Shown: positions 8,288 through 17,150, numbered from the stretch's first letter. The stretch is 64,000 nt of DNA from Dethiobacter sp. (GCA_018335875.1 JAGXRN010000042.1:124001-188000), one strand, 5' to 3'. The notes: generated by a model not told the origin, from the sequence alone. Made by a program: numbers and translations.

Positions 8288-9386
8288 CGGACGTATGCCT
8301 CTTGAGGAAGTTTTGTCTGAACTTAATTTAACTGAGATTGACTTTTTTGAGCTCATACAACAAGGCACCCAAGCAATTATCCATAACCCAATCGTGGCTG
8401 ATACTTTACTGGTTGACGCAGTTCAACGGTATGTAAATGATTTAAAAGTACAGGTTGTTACTAATGAAAAATCGAAATTGACTCTGAAAACTTATCACGA
8501 CGAACTAAAACGCTTCCTTGAATTTATGGAAGGTCAATGGTGCGATAGAGAGCCTGTCCTTACTAATGTGACTGAAACTGACATCAGGCTCCTCTTAGGT
8601 CAAATAAAACCTAGGAGTAAGAAAGACAAATGCCATAAACCATCTACATTCAATAAAATTCTGGCCATTCTATCTGCCTTTTTTAAATTCTTTATAAATA
8701 AGGAATTACTCCTGAAATCACCAACTGCCGATATAAAATTCTTGGATGAAGGGGAACTCAATTTCCAATCGTTAGATAAAGCAGAAGAAAAGAAAGTACT
8801 TCTTCAAGCAAAAAGCAATAAAGAGAACGGTGAACGCGACTTTATGATTATCTATCTTACCATAAATACTGGTTTGAGATTATCAGAGATTGCATTTCTT
8901 AAGGTGTCTGATATAAATTTTAAAACAGATACAATGGAAATTTTCGGGAAAGGCAGAAAGTGGCGTGTGGCTACCTTAACAGACGAGGTTCGAGAAGAAC
9001 TGATGCAATATCTAAAAAAAGAACGCAGACCAATTAATACACTAAATTGTGATGAACCACTGTTTTTGACAAAAAAAGGACCGAATGCATATCGACGTGG
9101 ATTAAGTGAGCGAGCAATTGTACAGATGATTACCAGAGTGTTTCGAGAATGTGGAATCGAAGATGGTGCAACGCACCGCCTACGGCACACATTTGCCATT
9201 AATGCATTAGATTCGGGGCTTAACGTAGTTCAAATTCAATATCTTCTGGGACACAAAAATATTACAACAACGATGAAATATCTACGTCTTCTGGAAAAGG
9301 ATATCCAGGAAAAAATTAAAAAGGATTTCCCGCTGGCCTTTCTTTCCATTAAAAATATTCTAGAGAGTTATGACCGACAAGATTAG
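8271..9386 (+). CDS. Tyrosine recombinase, second gene of the trio (XerC/D-like)
   Basis: The 371-residue protein has a SAM-like core-binding domain (about residues 60-165) and a canonical catalytic domain: 'NTGLRLSEIAFL', 'FGKGRKWRV', 'THRLRHTFAI', 'LLGHKNITTTMKYLRL'. All six catalytic residues are visible. The ATG at 8271 follows GGAAGTGG and overlaps the first gene by 17 bases, implying translational coupling. An upstream ATG at 8256 lacks a site. It is the most XerC-like member of the trio and so the likeliest main strand-exchange enzyme (inference). Confidence 0.87.
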   Translation: MSIKINGRMPLEEVLSELNLTEIDFFELIQQGTQAIIHNPIVADTLLVDAVQRYVNDLKVQVVTNEKSKLTLKTYHDELKRFLEFMEGQWCDREPVLTNVTETDIRLLLGQIKPRSKKDKCHKPSTFNKILAILSAFFKFFINKELLLKSPTADIKFLDEGELNFQSLDKAEEKKVLLQAKSNKENGERDFMIIYLTINTGLRLSEIAFLKVSDINFKTDTMEIFGKGRKWRVATLTDEVREELMQYLKKERRPINTLNCDEPLFLTKKGPNAYRRGLSERAIVQMITRVFRECGIEDGATHRLRHTFAINALDSGLNVVQIQYLLGHKNITTTMKYLRLLEKDIQEKIKKDFPLAFLSIKNILESYDRQD

Positions 9387-9403
9387 AATTTGACTGGAGG
9401 TAT

Positions 9404-10402
9404 ATGATGAAACTAAATGCAGAAGGCTCTGTAAATCTTTTTACACAAACAGTTCGTGACAATAACCCCAAACTTAGAGCGCGTAAAAAAAGGATACTGA
9501 ATGATTTTTGCCAATTTGTCGAAGAAACGCAACAGCTCTGCCCAGGCACATGGAATTTTGATAAAGCTATAAAGGTTGTTTATAACGAGGCATCCATATA
9601 CAGAATGCCAATAGGGACAGACACTGTCAGAATCTACATGTCAATCATTAATAAACAACGAACTCCAGGAGTATACAACGAAATCTTATATACGCTCAAA
9701 CAGTTCTTTAAGTATTTGGTCACACAGCGTATATTAGCCGAAAATCCAGCACATGAGATAGAACCCAAGAAAGTTATAAAAAAAGATATGAGCCTCGAAC
9801 GGCTAAACACAAATGAATTAGCCCGTTTGCTGGTCGCTGCATATGAATTCGATGAACACGTTACTAGAAATTTTACTTTGGTACTTGCACTTCTAACAAC
9901 CGCAACACGGATAGGTGAGTTGGTTAAACTAAAAGAAGGTAATATTCAACTCGAGCATCATTTGATATATGCACATGGGAAATCTGGGCATCGCAGAAGG
10001 CTAATGACACCAGGACTGATGGAGTCATTTGAGGTAATCCTTGACGACCCACTAAGAAAAGAAAACTTACAAGGTGAAAAATATATTTTTTACTCACACT
10101 CGCAGAAAGGGAAACCCCTTTCAACCAACGCTGCAAATAAGCTCTTAAAAGCCTTTGCCAAAAATGCAGGCATAGAAAAAAATATCACTAGTTACTGGCT
10201 AAGGCGTACATTTGCGACTCTTCTAGCTGATTCTGGGTTCAACATTGCAGAAATTCAGAAAATATATCACCACAGCAACGTAAAGAGCACCGAAGCATAT
10301 GTACTGGCTGTTGAAAGAAAAGTGCTGAAAGCCATAGTCAACGAGTCACCCGTTGTTAATAGGCTTGAAGATTTTATAAGGAGTAAATTTACTGTTGTAT
10401 AA
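9404..10402 (+). CDS. Tyrosine recombinase, third gene of the trio
   Basis: The 332-residue protein completes the trio, 17 bases after the second gene with a GGAGG site. The catalytic domain has 'TATRIGELVKL', 'AHGKSGHRRRL', 'YWLRRTFATL' and 'HHSNVKSTEAYV'. The first catalytic His of the HxxR box is replaced by Tyr (YWLR rather than HxLR), while Arg, second His and Tyr remain. Third-position recombinases in such trios may play accessory roles (inference). Either ATG at 9404 or 9407 could be used. Confidence 0.82.
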   Translation: MMKLNAEGSVNLFTQTVRDNNPKLRARKKRILNDFCQFVEETQQLCPGTWNFDKAIKVVYNEASIYRMPIGTDTVRIYMSIINKQRTPGVYNEILYTLKQFFKYLVTQRILAENPAHEIEPKKVIKKDMSLERLNTNELARLLVAAYEFDEHVTRNFTLVLALLTTATRIGELVKLKEGNIQLEHHLIYAHGKSGHRRRLMTPGLMESFEVILDDPLRKENLQGEKYIFYSHSQKGKPLSTNAANKLLKAFAKNAGIEKNITSYWLRRTFATLLADSGFNIAEIQKIYHHSNVKSTEAYVLAVERKVLKAIVNESPVVNRLEDFIRSKFTVV

Positions 10403-10446
10403 AGAGTCTAAAAATTTTCCCGCAAGTCTTATTACCTATAAAAAAA

Positions 10447-10474
10447 GGGACTTTTGATTTTAGTCAAAAGTCCC
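10447..10474. terminator. Bidirectional rho-independent terminator after the trio
   Basis: The perfect inverted repeat GGGACTTTTGA / TCAAAAGTCCC with a six-base loop is preceded by a run of A and followed by CTTTAAATAA, 45 bases after the third recombinase stop codon. Confidence 0.8.
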
Positions 10475-10484
10475 CTTTAAATAA

Positions 10485-10520
10485 ACAGGATTTGAACGTG
10501 CTACCTCTTGACCCCCAGTC
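10485..10520 (-). other. tRNA-Pro(GGG)-like 3' fragment, possible attachment-site relic
   Basis: Read on the minus strand, GACTGGGGGTCAAGAGG looks like the anticodon loop (CTGGGGG, anticodon GGG) and 3' stem of a tRNA-Pro, followed by GTAGCAC and a T-loop-like GTTCAAATCCTG. The acceptor strand and the 5' half are absent and the T-stem is mismatched, so this is not a functional tRNA. Like the tRNA-Leu fragment at the other end of the trio module, it begins at an anticodon loop. The resemblance is by eye only. Confidence 0.4.
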
Positions 10521-10706
10521 GTATATATTGAGTTTTTATGGTATTTATCAGTTCACAGAGTCCCTAAAATTGGGCTTTTAGTGAATTAGCTAATAGTATT
10601 TTTTATAGGCGTTGTGACAAAGTGTGTGACAACTTTTGTAGCACAAGTCGCTAGACGATAATGTCCATTTTACTTCTTGCTCTTCTTACAGTTGGTTTAA
10701 CTAGCA

Positions 10707-11282
10707 TTAGATATATAAATCTTCTGGTGGAGTCCATTTATATTTTTTTATTCCTTGGTTAACAGACCATGTTTGTGCATGTCTTGGATAGTATTTATCC
10801 TCTGAAATACTTTGAACATAGTATAAATTTTTCCCCATTATTAACTTGGTTACTTCTTTTAATCGCTTTCGATAATAGTATTTTCGATGGATTGTGTTAC
10901 CTCCCCAGGCCACAATAACATCATTTAAGTCTTTTAATACCATTTTTAGTAGTTTATCGTTTTTATTTCCTATCGCTATTTCAAACTTTTCACCATCAAT
11001 AAGCGCTTTAATCTCCTCAGGCTTTGTTGAGTAGTATGAAAATAGGTTCATAATATAAACTTTGCTATAGCCCTCATTATTGCAAAATGTTAAAACTCTA
11101 TTTATTGTTAAATCAGAGTGAACCTTGGTTGCTTTACTAGGGTTCTTTAAAATAACCAAGACATTTTTATATCTTTTATTACTATTGAGTGGTATTTCAA
11201 GCAGATATCTTCTGCAATCTGCATTAATAATCTTTATATTATTTTTATCTACAAAACTTTTATATACATATATTTTATGCAT
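10707..11282 (-). CDS. DUF1643 family protein
   Basis: The 191-residue protein shows the DUF1643 pattern: 'LVILKNPSKATK' near residue 47 (usually LNPSTA), 'YIMNLFSYYSTKPEEI' near residue 82, 'VIVAWGG' near residue 122 and a C-terminal 'PRHAQTWSVN'. The molecular function is not established. The family is common on phages and genomic islands. The start is set at the ATG at 11282 after GGGGAG; the ORF-track start six codons earlier has no site. It is a single-gene unit at the left edge of the minus-strand cargo. Confidence 0.75.
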   Translation of the reverse strand: MHKIYVYKSFVDKNNIKIINADCRRYLLEIPLNSNKRYKNVLVILKNPSKATKVHSDLTINRVLTFCNNEGYSKVYIMNLFSYYSTKPEEIKALIDGEKFEIAIGNKNDKLLKMVLKDLNDVIVAWGGNTIHRKYYYRKRLKEVTKLIMGKNLYYVQSISEDKYYPRHAQTWSVNQGIKKYKWTPPEDLYI

Positions 11283-11300
11283 GTTACTGCTCCCCTTCAT

Positions 11301-11600
11301 ACTTATATAAGATGGCTTCCTTACTCCATCTCAATCCTACTCGTATTATTTAAATATGCATATACTACCATTATTCTCCATACAAACATCTTTTCCTCTT
11401 GCATCAGTTTGAGTATAGATATGTTTACAGCATTAGTGATAACTGCCTAACCTCAAAAATGTCCATATCACTAACAAATAAAACTTAAGAAGCAGCTACA
11501 TCTACCTAGTGGGTTCCGTTCAGAGGTGTAAATATACCAATCAGCATATGAAATCGCATACCTTTCAGCATAAGAATTAGCTTGCCACAATAATGAAAAC
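11301..11600. other. Intergenic region without recognisable genes
   Basis: Together with the terminator at its left-hand gene's end, this AT-rich stretch of about 340 bases separates the DUF1643 gene from the Septu-like operon. I see no ORF, tRNA or clear promoter beyond AT-rich boxes. Confidence 0.4.
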
Positions 11601-11641
11601 GAAGAATGCCTCCATCTTATTGTAGATGTGAGGCAGTCTTC
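11601..11641 (-). terminator. Terminator of the Septu-like operon
   Basis: On the minus strand, GAAGACTGCCTC...GAGGCATTCTTC forms a long interrupted hairpin ending in GTTTTC, three bases after the HNH gene stop. Confidence 0.7.
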
Positions 11642-11644
11642 TAA

Positions 11645-12556
11645 TTATGTGCTTTCGGTGTTATAAATTTTTTCATATATGTCCTTGGTTAACTTAGCCA
11701 GGGGCCTCTTATGGATGTCTTCAATACTGAGGTAATTTCCAAAGACTACCCTCTTCATCTCGTGCTCATCTTTAAACAGTTTGGGGAAATTCCTCATAAT
11801 TTCCGCAAAGTGACTCTCATTATATATCTGCATTTTTTTTATTAACTCATAAACAATGTCACTGTGTATGAGATACTGGCTCTCCAGGCCCAATTCTTTT
11901 ACATTTCGCTTAATTTCATCCTTAAATCTAACCTTTACTTCTATGTCTTTTTCATTATGTAGGTAATCTACCGATTTGATATCATAATCAAATTTTATTA
12001 GTTCATCATGTTCAATATTTTCATCATATGGGGAAATATCGATGCTTTTATTATGCTTCAAATGATTACAGCTAGGACATGATGGAACCAAATTGTAGAA
12101 CGATAGAGCTAAAAACGGATAAATGCCTTTACTAAAAAAGTGGTCCAATTGTGATGTTCGCCTTAAACCTCTTTGTTCCAAATTAACGTTGTTAATAAAA
12201 CTTCGGTTACAGTACGGGCAAACTTTAAGCCCTAATTTTTCAACAAGGATAACTGCATTGTATTCATCATTAATGTATTGGCCAGACTTTGAAAAGTAAT
12301 CGTTATACAGATTTTTTAGATAATTTACCTCAGAGGGATACGAGGTCTGATAGTAACTATCTTTGACTCTGACTAATAATTCATAAGGGGCAACAACAAC
12401 ATCATGTAGAGACAACCTCAAACCGTTTGTCATAAACCAGTTATTTATAGCATCAAATTTATTGATTCGTGGACGTTTTAAATGTTGCTCAATATTGTGG
12501 TAATGATATTCAGCAAGAGAATTAAGCTTATCGTTTCTAATTGGTATCATCAGCAT
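11645..12556 (-). CDS. ptuB: HNH endonuclease, PtuB-like (Septu defence)
   Basis: The 303-residue protein has a zinc-stabilised HNH nuclease core in its middle: 'VCPYCNRSF' (residue 115), 'SQLDHFFSKGIYPFLALS' and 'NLVPSCPSCNHLKHNK'. This gives C-x2-C, the catalytic D-H pair, the Asn and a second C-x2-C. This arrangement is typical of PtuB of Septu systems and of HNH partners of retron ATPases. It overlaps the upstream ATPase by 20 bases, so the two are coupled. No reverse transcriptase is nearby, which favours Septu over a retron. Family experiments show anti-phage activity for the pair; that role is inferred here. Confidence 0.75.
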   Translation of the reverse strand: MLMIPIRNDKLNSLAEYHYHNIEQHLKRPRINKFDAINNWFMTNGLRLSLHDVVVAPYELLVRVKDSYYQTSYPSEVNYLKNLYNDYFSKSGQYINDEYNAVILVEKLGLKVCPYCNRSFINNVNLEQRGLRRTSQLDHFFSKGIYPFLALSFYNLVPSCPSCNHLKHNKSIDISPYDENIEHDELIKFDYDIKSVDYLHNEKDIEVKVRFKDEIKRNVKELGLESQYLIHSDIVYELIKKMQIYNESHFAEIMRNFPKLFKDEHEMKRVVFGNYLSIEDIHKRPLAKLTKDIYEKIYNTEST

Positions 12557-13718
12557 TCAACCCCGCTAACTGACTTTGTATCTCTTTTAGTCTCTTTTCT
12601 AAAACCTTTTTCTTGTACTCAGGGTCTTTATTATTGTACATTTCTATTAACTTATTTCTTAAAAGTGGCTCCCCAATAACTGAAATAACATCCTGTATAT
12701 GTTTTTTATCCTCTTCTTTTAATATCTCATTTTGCGTTAAAGAGTTTATCACTGCTTCTATTTTTGTTTTTGCATACTCACCAATGGTTGCACTCATAAA
12801 AAAACTAGAGGAAAACAAGTCATATATATTACTAGCAAACGTTTGATTAATTTCACTAATTGGCGTCACCATACAGTTTCCGCTCTCAGCACACTTGTTC
12901 AGACGAATAACACACTCCTTAGGTAAATCGGAACAAATGAAAGGAGAATGAGTTGTAATAATGATTTGATAGTTCTTGTACCCTTGTCGAAATTGATTGA
13001 GCAGATTAATAATCTCCGAGAGCATTAATCTACTCCATTCAGGATGCATAAAATTATCTGGCTCATCCAGAAGTATTAAAGCTGTGTCTTTTCGACCAGG
13101 TATTTCCCTAATTCCAAAATTTAATGATGCAAATAAATTAATAAAAGCCTCTTCGCCAGCACTCATAGGTTCAATCTCAACTAGAACAATTGAATTTAAA
13201 AAATTTTCTTCGCCGAGGTTTTGACCATCAATAAACTTTAGCAAGTTTCTTAGAGTTGGTTGTTCTTTTATACCTATCGGAATTAAAACCTGTTTTTCAT
13301 AATATCTATTTTTAGGTATCTTTTCTAATAGCTCAATAAACTTAACAAAGGTGTCATAATATATCGATAAATCGAGGTTTCTTTCATCTCCAATGTCATT
13401 TAAAATAATTTTAAGAACCTTAAGAAAATAACATTTAGGCTCTTTTTCATTAAATTGAATTTTTTCAATTGTATTCTTTAAATCGTTAAAATCATTATCC
13501 TTTTGCAATGCATCTAAGTTAAAATAAATGTATTCTTCTATTAACCATGGTATGAAGTTTTTTGAATGAAATTGATTTTGTATCATATCCTTGCTTTTAA
13601 TTCTAACCCTGTCTCGATAACTTTTTTTCAAATTTATATCTGTATTTAGACTTGAAGATAGCTTTTCAAACGATAGTTTTAAATAAACTTTCTCTTTTAA
13701 ATTAAAAAGATGTTTCAT
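12537..13718 (-). CDS. ptuA: Septu ATPase PtuA-like, C-terminal part (frameshifted from 13751-14353)
   Basis: This frame has the ABC/SMC-like signature 'MSAGEEAFINLF' (residue 184), Walker B 'ALILLDEPDNFMHPEW' (residue 213) and the H-loop 'IITTHSPFICSDLP'. It has no Walker A, which lies in the upstream frame. Reading the same frame upstream of the ATG remains open for 13 more codons, up to the stop of the first fragment. Adding one T near 13757 (GATTAATAACT to GATTTAATAACT) gives a continuous 605-residue protein. It is therefore one ATPase gene broken by a single-base loss (or a sequence error), not two genes. Confidence 0.8.
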   Translation of the reverse strand: MKHLFNLKEKVYLKLSFEKLSSSLNTDINLKKSYRDRVRIKSKDMIQNQFHSKNFIPWLIEEYIYFNLDALQKDNDFNDLKNTIEKIQFNEKEPKCYFLKVLKIILNDIGDERNLDLSIYYDTFVKFIELLEKIPKNRYYEKQVLIPIGIKEQPTLRNLLKFIDGQNLGEENFLNSIVLVEIEPMSAGEEAFINLFASLNFGIREIPGRKDTALILLDEPDNFMHPEWSRLMLSEIINLLNQFRQGYKNYQIIITTHSPFICSDLPKECVIRLNKCAESGNCMVTPISEINQTFASNIYDLFSSSFFMSATIGEYAKTKIEAVINSLTQNEILKEEDKKHIQDVISVIGEPLLRNKLIEMYNNKDPEYKKKVLEKRLKEIQSQLAGLNADDTN

Positions 13719-13750
13719 AGAATTAGAGCTTATTCTGTTAAAATAAGTTA

Positions 13751-14353
13751 TTAATCTCTATATTTAGAATAGCTACCAATAAAAACTGGGTTTATATTAA
13801 ATCTATTAAAATAAGTAGTATAATCAGTATCAATCTTAAAACTCAATTTATTATATTCATTACTAAATCGATTTCTAAAATTAAAATATCTAAGTTTTTT
13901 ATGCTCTATATCTTCAAACTGTAAAAATCCCTTAAAAACAAAGAATTCACCATTTTGTTCTAACAACATACTATATGGTTCCTTAACGGCATTGGAAGGG
14001 AAGCCAAGTACATTATTTTTTATTAGAAGAAAGTCATTCCCTTCGATTGAAAATATATGATTTTTATGATGGTATAGCATGAAATATCGTGCATCTCGAA
14101 GTTTTCTTCTTTCATCCATTCGCATTCCTAAAATGTCCAATATATTAGTCTTACCACTACCATTTTTCCCAACTAATGCTGTAATATTGGTAATGTTTTT
14201 ATCAAATATTTGAGTGTCATAATCTGTTTTTTCAATTTTTAATCTCCTTCCTATTGTATTATTTTCAATTAAGACGTTGTATCGAGGAGAAAAAGAAAAA
14301 CCTTGTTCTTTTATATTTCTAAACTCTTCAATCCACAAATAAATAAGTTCCAT
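13751..14353 (-). CDS. ptuA: Septu ATPase PtuA-like, N-terminal part (frameshifted)
   Basis: The 200-residue fragment begins like AAA15/AAA21 ATPases ('LIYLWIEEFRNIKEQGFSFS') and carries Walker A 'ALVGKNGSGKTNILDILG' near residue 60. It ends at 'GSYSKYRD' where the frame shifts into the C-terminal part. The ATG follows GGGAGATT, so this is the true start of the operon. As written, neither fragment contains both Walker motifs. The system would be inactive unless the shift is a sequencing error or is bypassed by slippage. Confidence 0.8.
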   Translation of the reverse strand: MELIYLWIEEFRNIKEQGFSFSPRYNVLIENNTIGRRLKIEKTDYDTQIFDKNITNITALVGKNGSGKTNILDILGMRMDERRKLRDARYFMLYHHKNHIFSIEGNDFLLIKNNVLGFPSNAVKEPYSMLLEQNGEFFVFKGFLQFEDIEHKKLRYFNFRNRFSNEYNKLSFKIDTDYTTYFNRFNINPVFIGSYSKYRD

Positions 14354-14546
14354 AATCTCCCACCCTTTTTCTAATACGCAATATTATCGGCTACGGGATA
14401 AACTTTTTTCTAATTTTTGTCCTAGTCACTTTTTTTTAGCCAAGTCCTTAATTTCTGTGTCCAACAAGTTTTTGATACCATCTCAACTTTTAATCTCATA
14501 CAGATTCATCCTTGTCTCTATTACTAGGTTTATAATCGTTACTGCT

Positions 14547-15191
14547 TCATTTAACATCTTTAATTCTAGCATCCATAAAGCACTTATAATCTTCTGTTAG
14601 TAATTTGAGCAGCCTTTCCACGGCAAAAAAGATAACTATTGCAGACTGCGCAAAAAAATTAGTTTCACTCAATTGGACTTCTGGATTGTTAAAAAACAAT
14701 GACCCAAATCTCCCATAATTTTCGGAAACAATAAATATTGTTAAAATTGAATATGAAATTAATCTTCTTATATTTACTGTATGAGCATCTACTCTTACCT
14801 TTAGCTTGTATGTAAAGTAAATCCAGAGATTCAAATACATTGGGATTACGAGAGTTATCAGGTAGTACAAGGGAGCTGGCCAGGATAGGTACCCAATAAA
14901 AAGGTAGGTTAGTAAAATTGCGACGGTTAGATAGATAATGCTACTCCCCTGGTCCATTATTAAAATTAATCTATTCAAATAATAATTTTCCTTGGTTTTT
15001 GTATCTATATAATCAACCAACCGAAATAAAAAATTTGGGTCTGTATTTTTTATAACATTTGCTAATGACATAAAGATTAATAAAGGAACAATAAACCAAA
15101 TTAAGTCTAATATTATTGTAACTAGCATAAATGGCAGGCATAAAAAGAATAAAAACTTTAAAACAAATAAACCATTAAGTTTTTTTCGCAA
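14547..15191 (-). CDS. Multi-pass membrane protein, unknown
   Basis: The 214-residue protein has about five hydrophobic segments (near residues 10-45, 80-100, 105-125, 145-160 and 180-195). I do not recognise a family. The TTG start lies inside the end of the upstream small membrane gene, an overlap of 17 bases, so the two are co-expressed. Small multi-span proteins next to nuclease genes are common in island cassettes, but nothing here proves a defence role. Confidence 0.55.
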   Translation of the reverse strand: MRKKLNGLFVLKFLFFLCLPFMLVTIILDLIWFIVPLLIFMSLANVIKNTDPNFLFRLVDYIDTKTKENYYLNRLILIMDQGSSIIYLTVAILLTYLFIGYLSWPAPLYYLITLVIPMYLNLWIYFTYKLKVRVDAHTVNIRRLISYSILTIFIVSENYGRFGSLFFNNPEVQLSETNFFAQSAIVIFFAVERLLKLLTEDYKCFMDARIKDVK

Positions 15192-15345
15192 ACTTTTCTA
15201 TTCTTAGACTAATAAAATCTGATAAAAATTCAATTGCATTAAAAAAATTCTCGAAACCCTTTTTCATAAATAGAAAAAATAAACCAACAAATGTAGTTAC
15301 TAGTAAAATAAATAAAAAGTTATTTAATATCTGCCTTGCTTCCAT
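15175..15345 (-). CDS. Small single-pass membrane protein
   Basis: I place the start at the ATG at 15345 because GGGGGAGCT lies directly upstream; the ORF-track start 17 codons earlier has no site. The 56-residue product has one transmembrane helix ('FLFILLVTTFVGLFFLFM') and a basic tail ending KKT. It overlaps the start of the multi-pass membrane gene and lies 56 bases downstream of the GIY-YIG gene, suggesting one three-gene transcript. Confidence 0.55.
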   Translation of the reverse strand: MEARQILNNFLFILLVTTFVGLFFLFMKKGFENFFNAIEFLSDFISLRIEKFAKKT

Positions 15346-15401
15346 AGCTCCCCCTTGTGTGTTTTTAAGATTTAATGAGATAATACTTATAGCCATATCA
15401 C

Positions 15402-16250
15402 TTAGTTACCATTTAGTCCAAATGCTCTTGTCCCCAGCTTGTTCTTATACTTTACTTCATGTGCGATAACTTCTTTCTTGGTCAATGTCCTTGGCAATGT
15501 TTGAAGTATTGTGAATTTAAACGATTTATGCCGTTCAGGATGCTCCGCCAGTAAATCAACTAACAACTTGTTATGGCCATGCTGGGACTTTGCATACTGC
15601 TCCCACCGACCCAATATTCCCCTCTCCCCTGACGCCGAACCAATATACTGCAGGCCTTCTTCTGTATCAAGGATAAGATACACGCCTGCAACCGACCCAA
15701 GCATTCTATGCCACTCTCGATTCGCATCTGGATTATCGATAACCTTCTTTAGCTCATTGAATGATAATGTAAAGTCTAAGAAGCCTGGAAACTTCTCAAA
15801 GTAACCTTTGGGTAATATCTCCACCACTTCTTTGTCATTGCTTTTCAGCCACTGCTGCCATTGTATTGCACTATTGCCCCAGTCAATTATCATCCTGTCT
15901 TTCAGGTCGTCTAAATTATCGAGTTCTTCCATTTCATAATAGAAGTCTTCTGGTTTAAAGAAGTCAGGATAAGGGAAATCTCTCGGCACTTGAAAATTTG
16001 CGACTTTTGTTATACCAGTTATCCTGTAAAGGCCAATAAACTTCGCTTTCGAGGCTTCCGTTCCCAAGAAGGACATAACATAATCACAATCGCGAAAGAT
16101 ATCTTTGCTCTGAACGCTTTGATAAGTTTGTATCATTCCTGACTCATAAAGCATTTTTAAATCGTGTGTTTTATTATCTTTATGCCTTAGCAGTTTTGTC
16201 GTACTGCAAGAGTCAAATCCTCTTATTTTAAGAATTTCTGTAAGGTTCAT
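15402..16250 (-). CDS. GIY-YIG nuclease family protein
   Basis: The C-terminal third (about residues 190-282) matches a GIY-YIG fold: 'AGVYLILDTEEGLQYIGSA' gives the paired (G)VY and YIG strands, followed by 'RWEQYAKSQHG' with the conserved Arg and a late 'EVIAHEVKYKNKLGTR' with the catalytic-type Glu. The N-terminal 180 residues are not recognised and might bind a specific target. GGAGGCTGACA precedes the ATG. Such proteins are found in restriction-like and homing contexts. Function here is inferred from the fold. Confidence 0.7.
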   Translation of the reverse strand: MNLTEILKIRGFDSCSTTKLLRHKDNKTHDLKMLYESGMIQTYQSVQSKDIFRDCDYVMSFLGTEASKAKFIGLYRITGITKVANFQVPRDFPYPDFFKPEDFYYEMEELDNLDDLKDRMIIDWGNSAIQWQQWLKSNDKEVVEILPKGYFEKFPGFLDFTLSFNELKKVIDNPDANREWHRMLGSVAGVYLILDTEEGLQYIGSASGERGILGRWEQYAKSQHGHNKLLVDLLAEHPERHKSFKFTILQTLPRTLTKKEVIAHEVKYKNKLGTRAFGLNGN

Positions 16251-16270
16251 TGTCAGCCTCCTTATGAACC

Positions 16271-16312
16271 GCTGTTATGGCTTGCGGGTCAACCATTGGT
16301 GGGCTTCCCCTG
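16271..16312 (-). repeat. Dispersed intergenic repeat, copy A
   Basis: On the minus strand, AGGGGAAGCCCACCAATGG...AAGCCAT resembles sequences in two other gaps between cargo genes (17071-17150 and 19108-19212). It lies upstream of the GIY-YIG gene. The match was found by eye and is imperfect. Confidence 0.4.
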
Positions 16313-16424
16313 GCCGACATATAGGCGGCTACCATTCTCGCACTTATAGATATATAAGCCGTTCTTACGTCCCAAACTGAGACTTAATATACCTCTTCAA
16401 GTGGTACTACTAGTAAAACTTTAC

Positions 16425-17026
16425 TTAGGTTTTGACCTTAATCAAACTTGATAAGCATTCTATTTGCTTTTTCCCAAGCTCTGCAGTGTCTATTTTAAAC
16501 TCTACCTGCGCTAGAGTAATGTTTACTCTATTTATTAAATAATCTACTGAAAACATTCGACTGAAAATAGCTTTTATCAAGTCATGACTATCATTAATAT
16601 CTCTAATTTTTTTTGCCATTTTTTTTTGCTCTGTTAATGATTGTTTTATCAACTCTACTAGCTCTTCTGCTATTTCTGCCTGTTTTTTATCAGCAAAAGA
16701 ATTTAATATTTTCGGCTGAATACTTTCACATTCATTAAGTAAGTTATAATCTTCATCAAGCTCTGAAGCATAAATTTCAAATATTTCCCTGTTTTCTTCA
16801 TAGGAAATATACTTAACAATTTTATCATATAATTTGTGTTCTTTTATGAGTAAACCTAAAAGGAGTTTTAGAAGATATCTTAATGTTATGTATGTGTCAA
16901 ATTGTTCTCTCATCTTTTTGAGCTTTGCAAACCTATATAGACCAAAGCAAGTTACCACCGTCAACACTATAAAGCCAACAAAGGTCTTTAAATTTGAAAT
17001 AAAAGCTATACAGTTTCTGTATTCAT
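16425..17026 (-). pseudogene. Membrane-anchored helical protein with N-terminal frameshift
   Basis: The ORF-track frame (180 residues) starts inside a transmembrane helix without a ribosome binding site. A good start exists upstream: GAGGTGA then ATG at 17026, giving MNTETV before a stop. Restoring one T near 17010 (GTATAG to GTTATAG) fuses it to 'IAFISNLKTFVGFIVLTVV' and yields a 200-residue protein with one N-terminal membrane helix and a long, charged, helical cytoplasmic region. I do not recognise the family. It is either a recent pseudogene or a sequencing artefact. Confidence 0.6.
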
Positions 17027-17070
17027 AAAAGGTTCACCTCAGAAAGAACTGAATCTCAATGCCATTCTTA

Positions 17071-17150
17071 TTCTTTGTATGAACAGGAAAGACTCCCTAT
17101 AATGGCTTACCAAGCGACCACTGATGGGCTTTCCCTTGTCATAGTTATAA
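17071..17150 (-). repeat. Dispersed intergenic repeat, copy B
   Basis: Copy B shares the plus-strand block TGCCATTCTTATTCTTTGT and the block ATGGGCTTTCCCT with copy C, separated by a similar distance. It separates the frameshifted membrane gene from the DUF5677 gene. Confidence 0.45.

Larger units (their letters stand above)
10403..10706. other. Intergenic region downstream of the recombinase trio
   Basis: The 304 bases contain the terminator at 10447-10474 and a tRNA-like fragment at 10485-10520, described separately. The remainder (10521-10706) includes several TGTGACAA-like repeats (near 10612-10632) but no supported gene. Confidence 0.4.

Noticed and set aside
11645-14353. Retron interpretation of the ATPase/HNH pair
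   Set aside because: No reverse transcriptase or msr/msd-like region was seen between 10.4 and 15 kb; Septu fits better.
14354-14546. Possible tiny coding remnant ending 'TEIKDLAKKK' on the minus strand
   Set aside because: It needs an in-frame stop to be ignored and has no ribosome binding site; too short to support.
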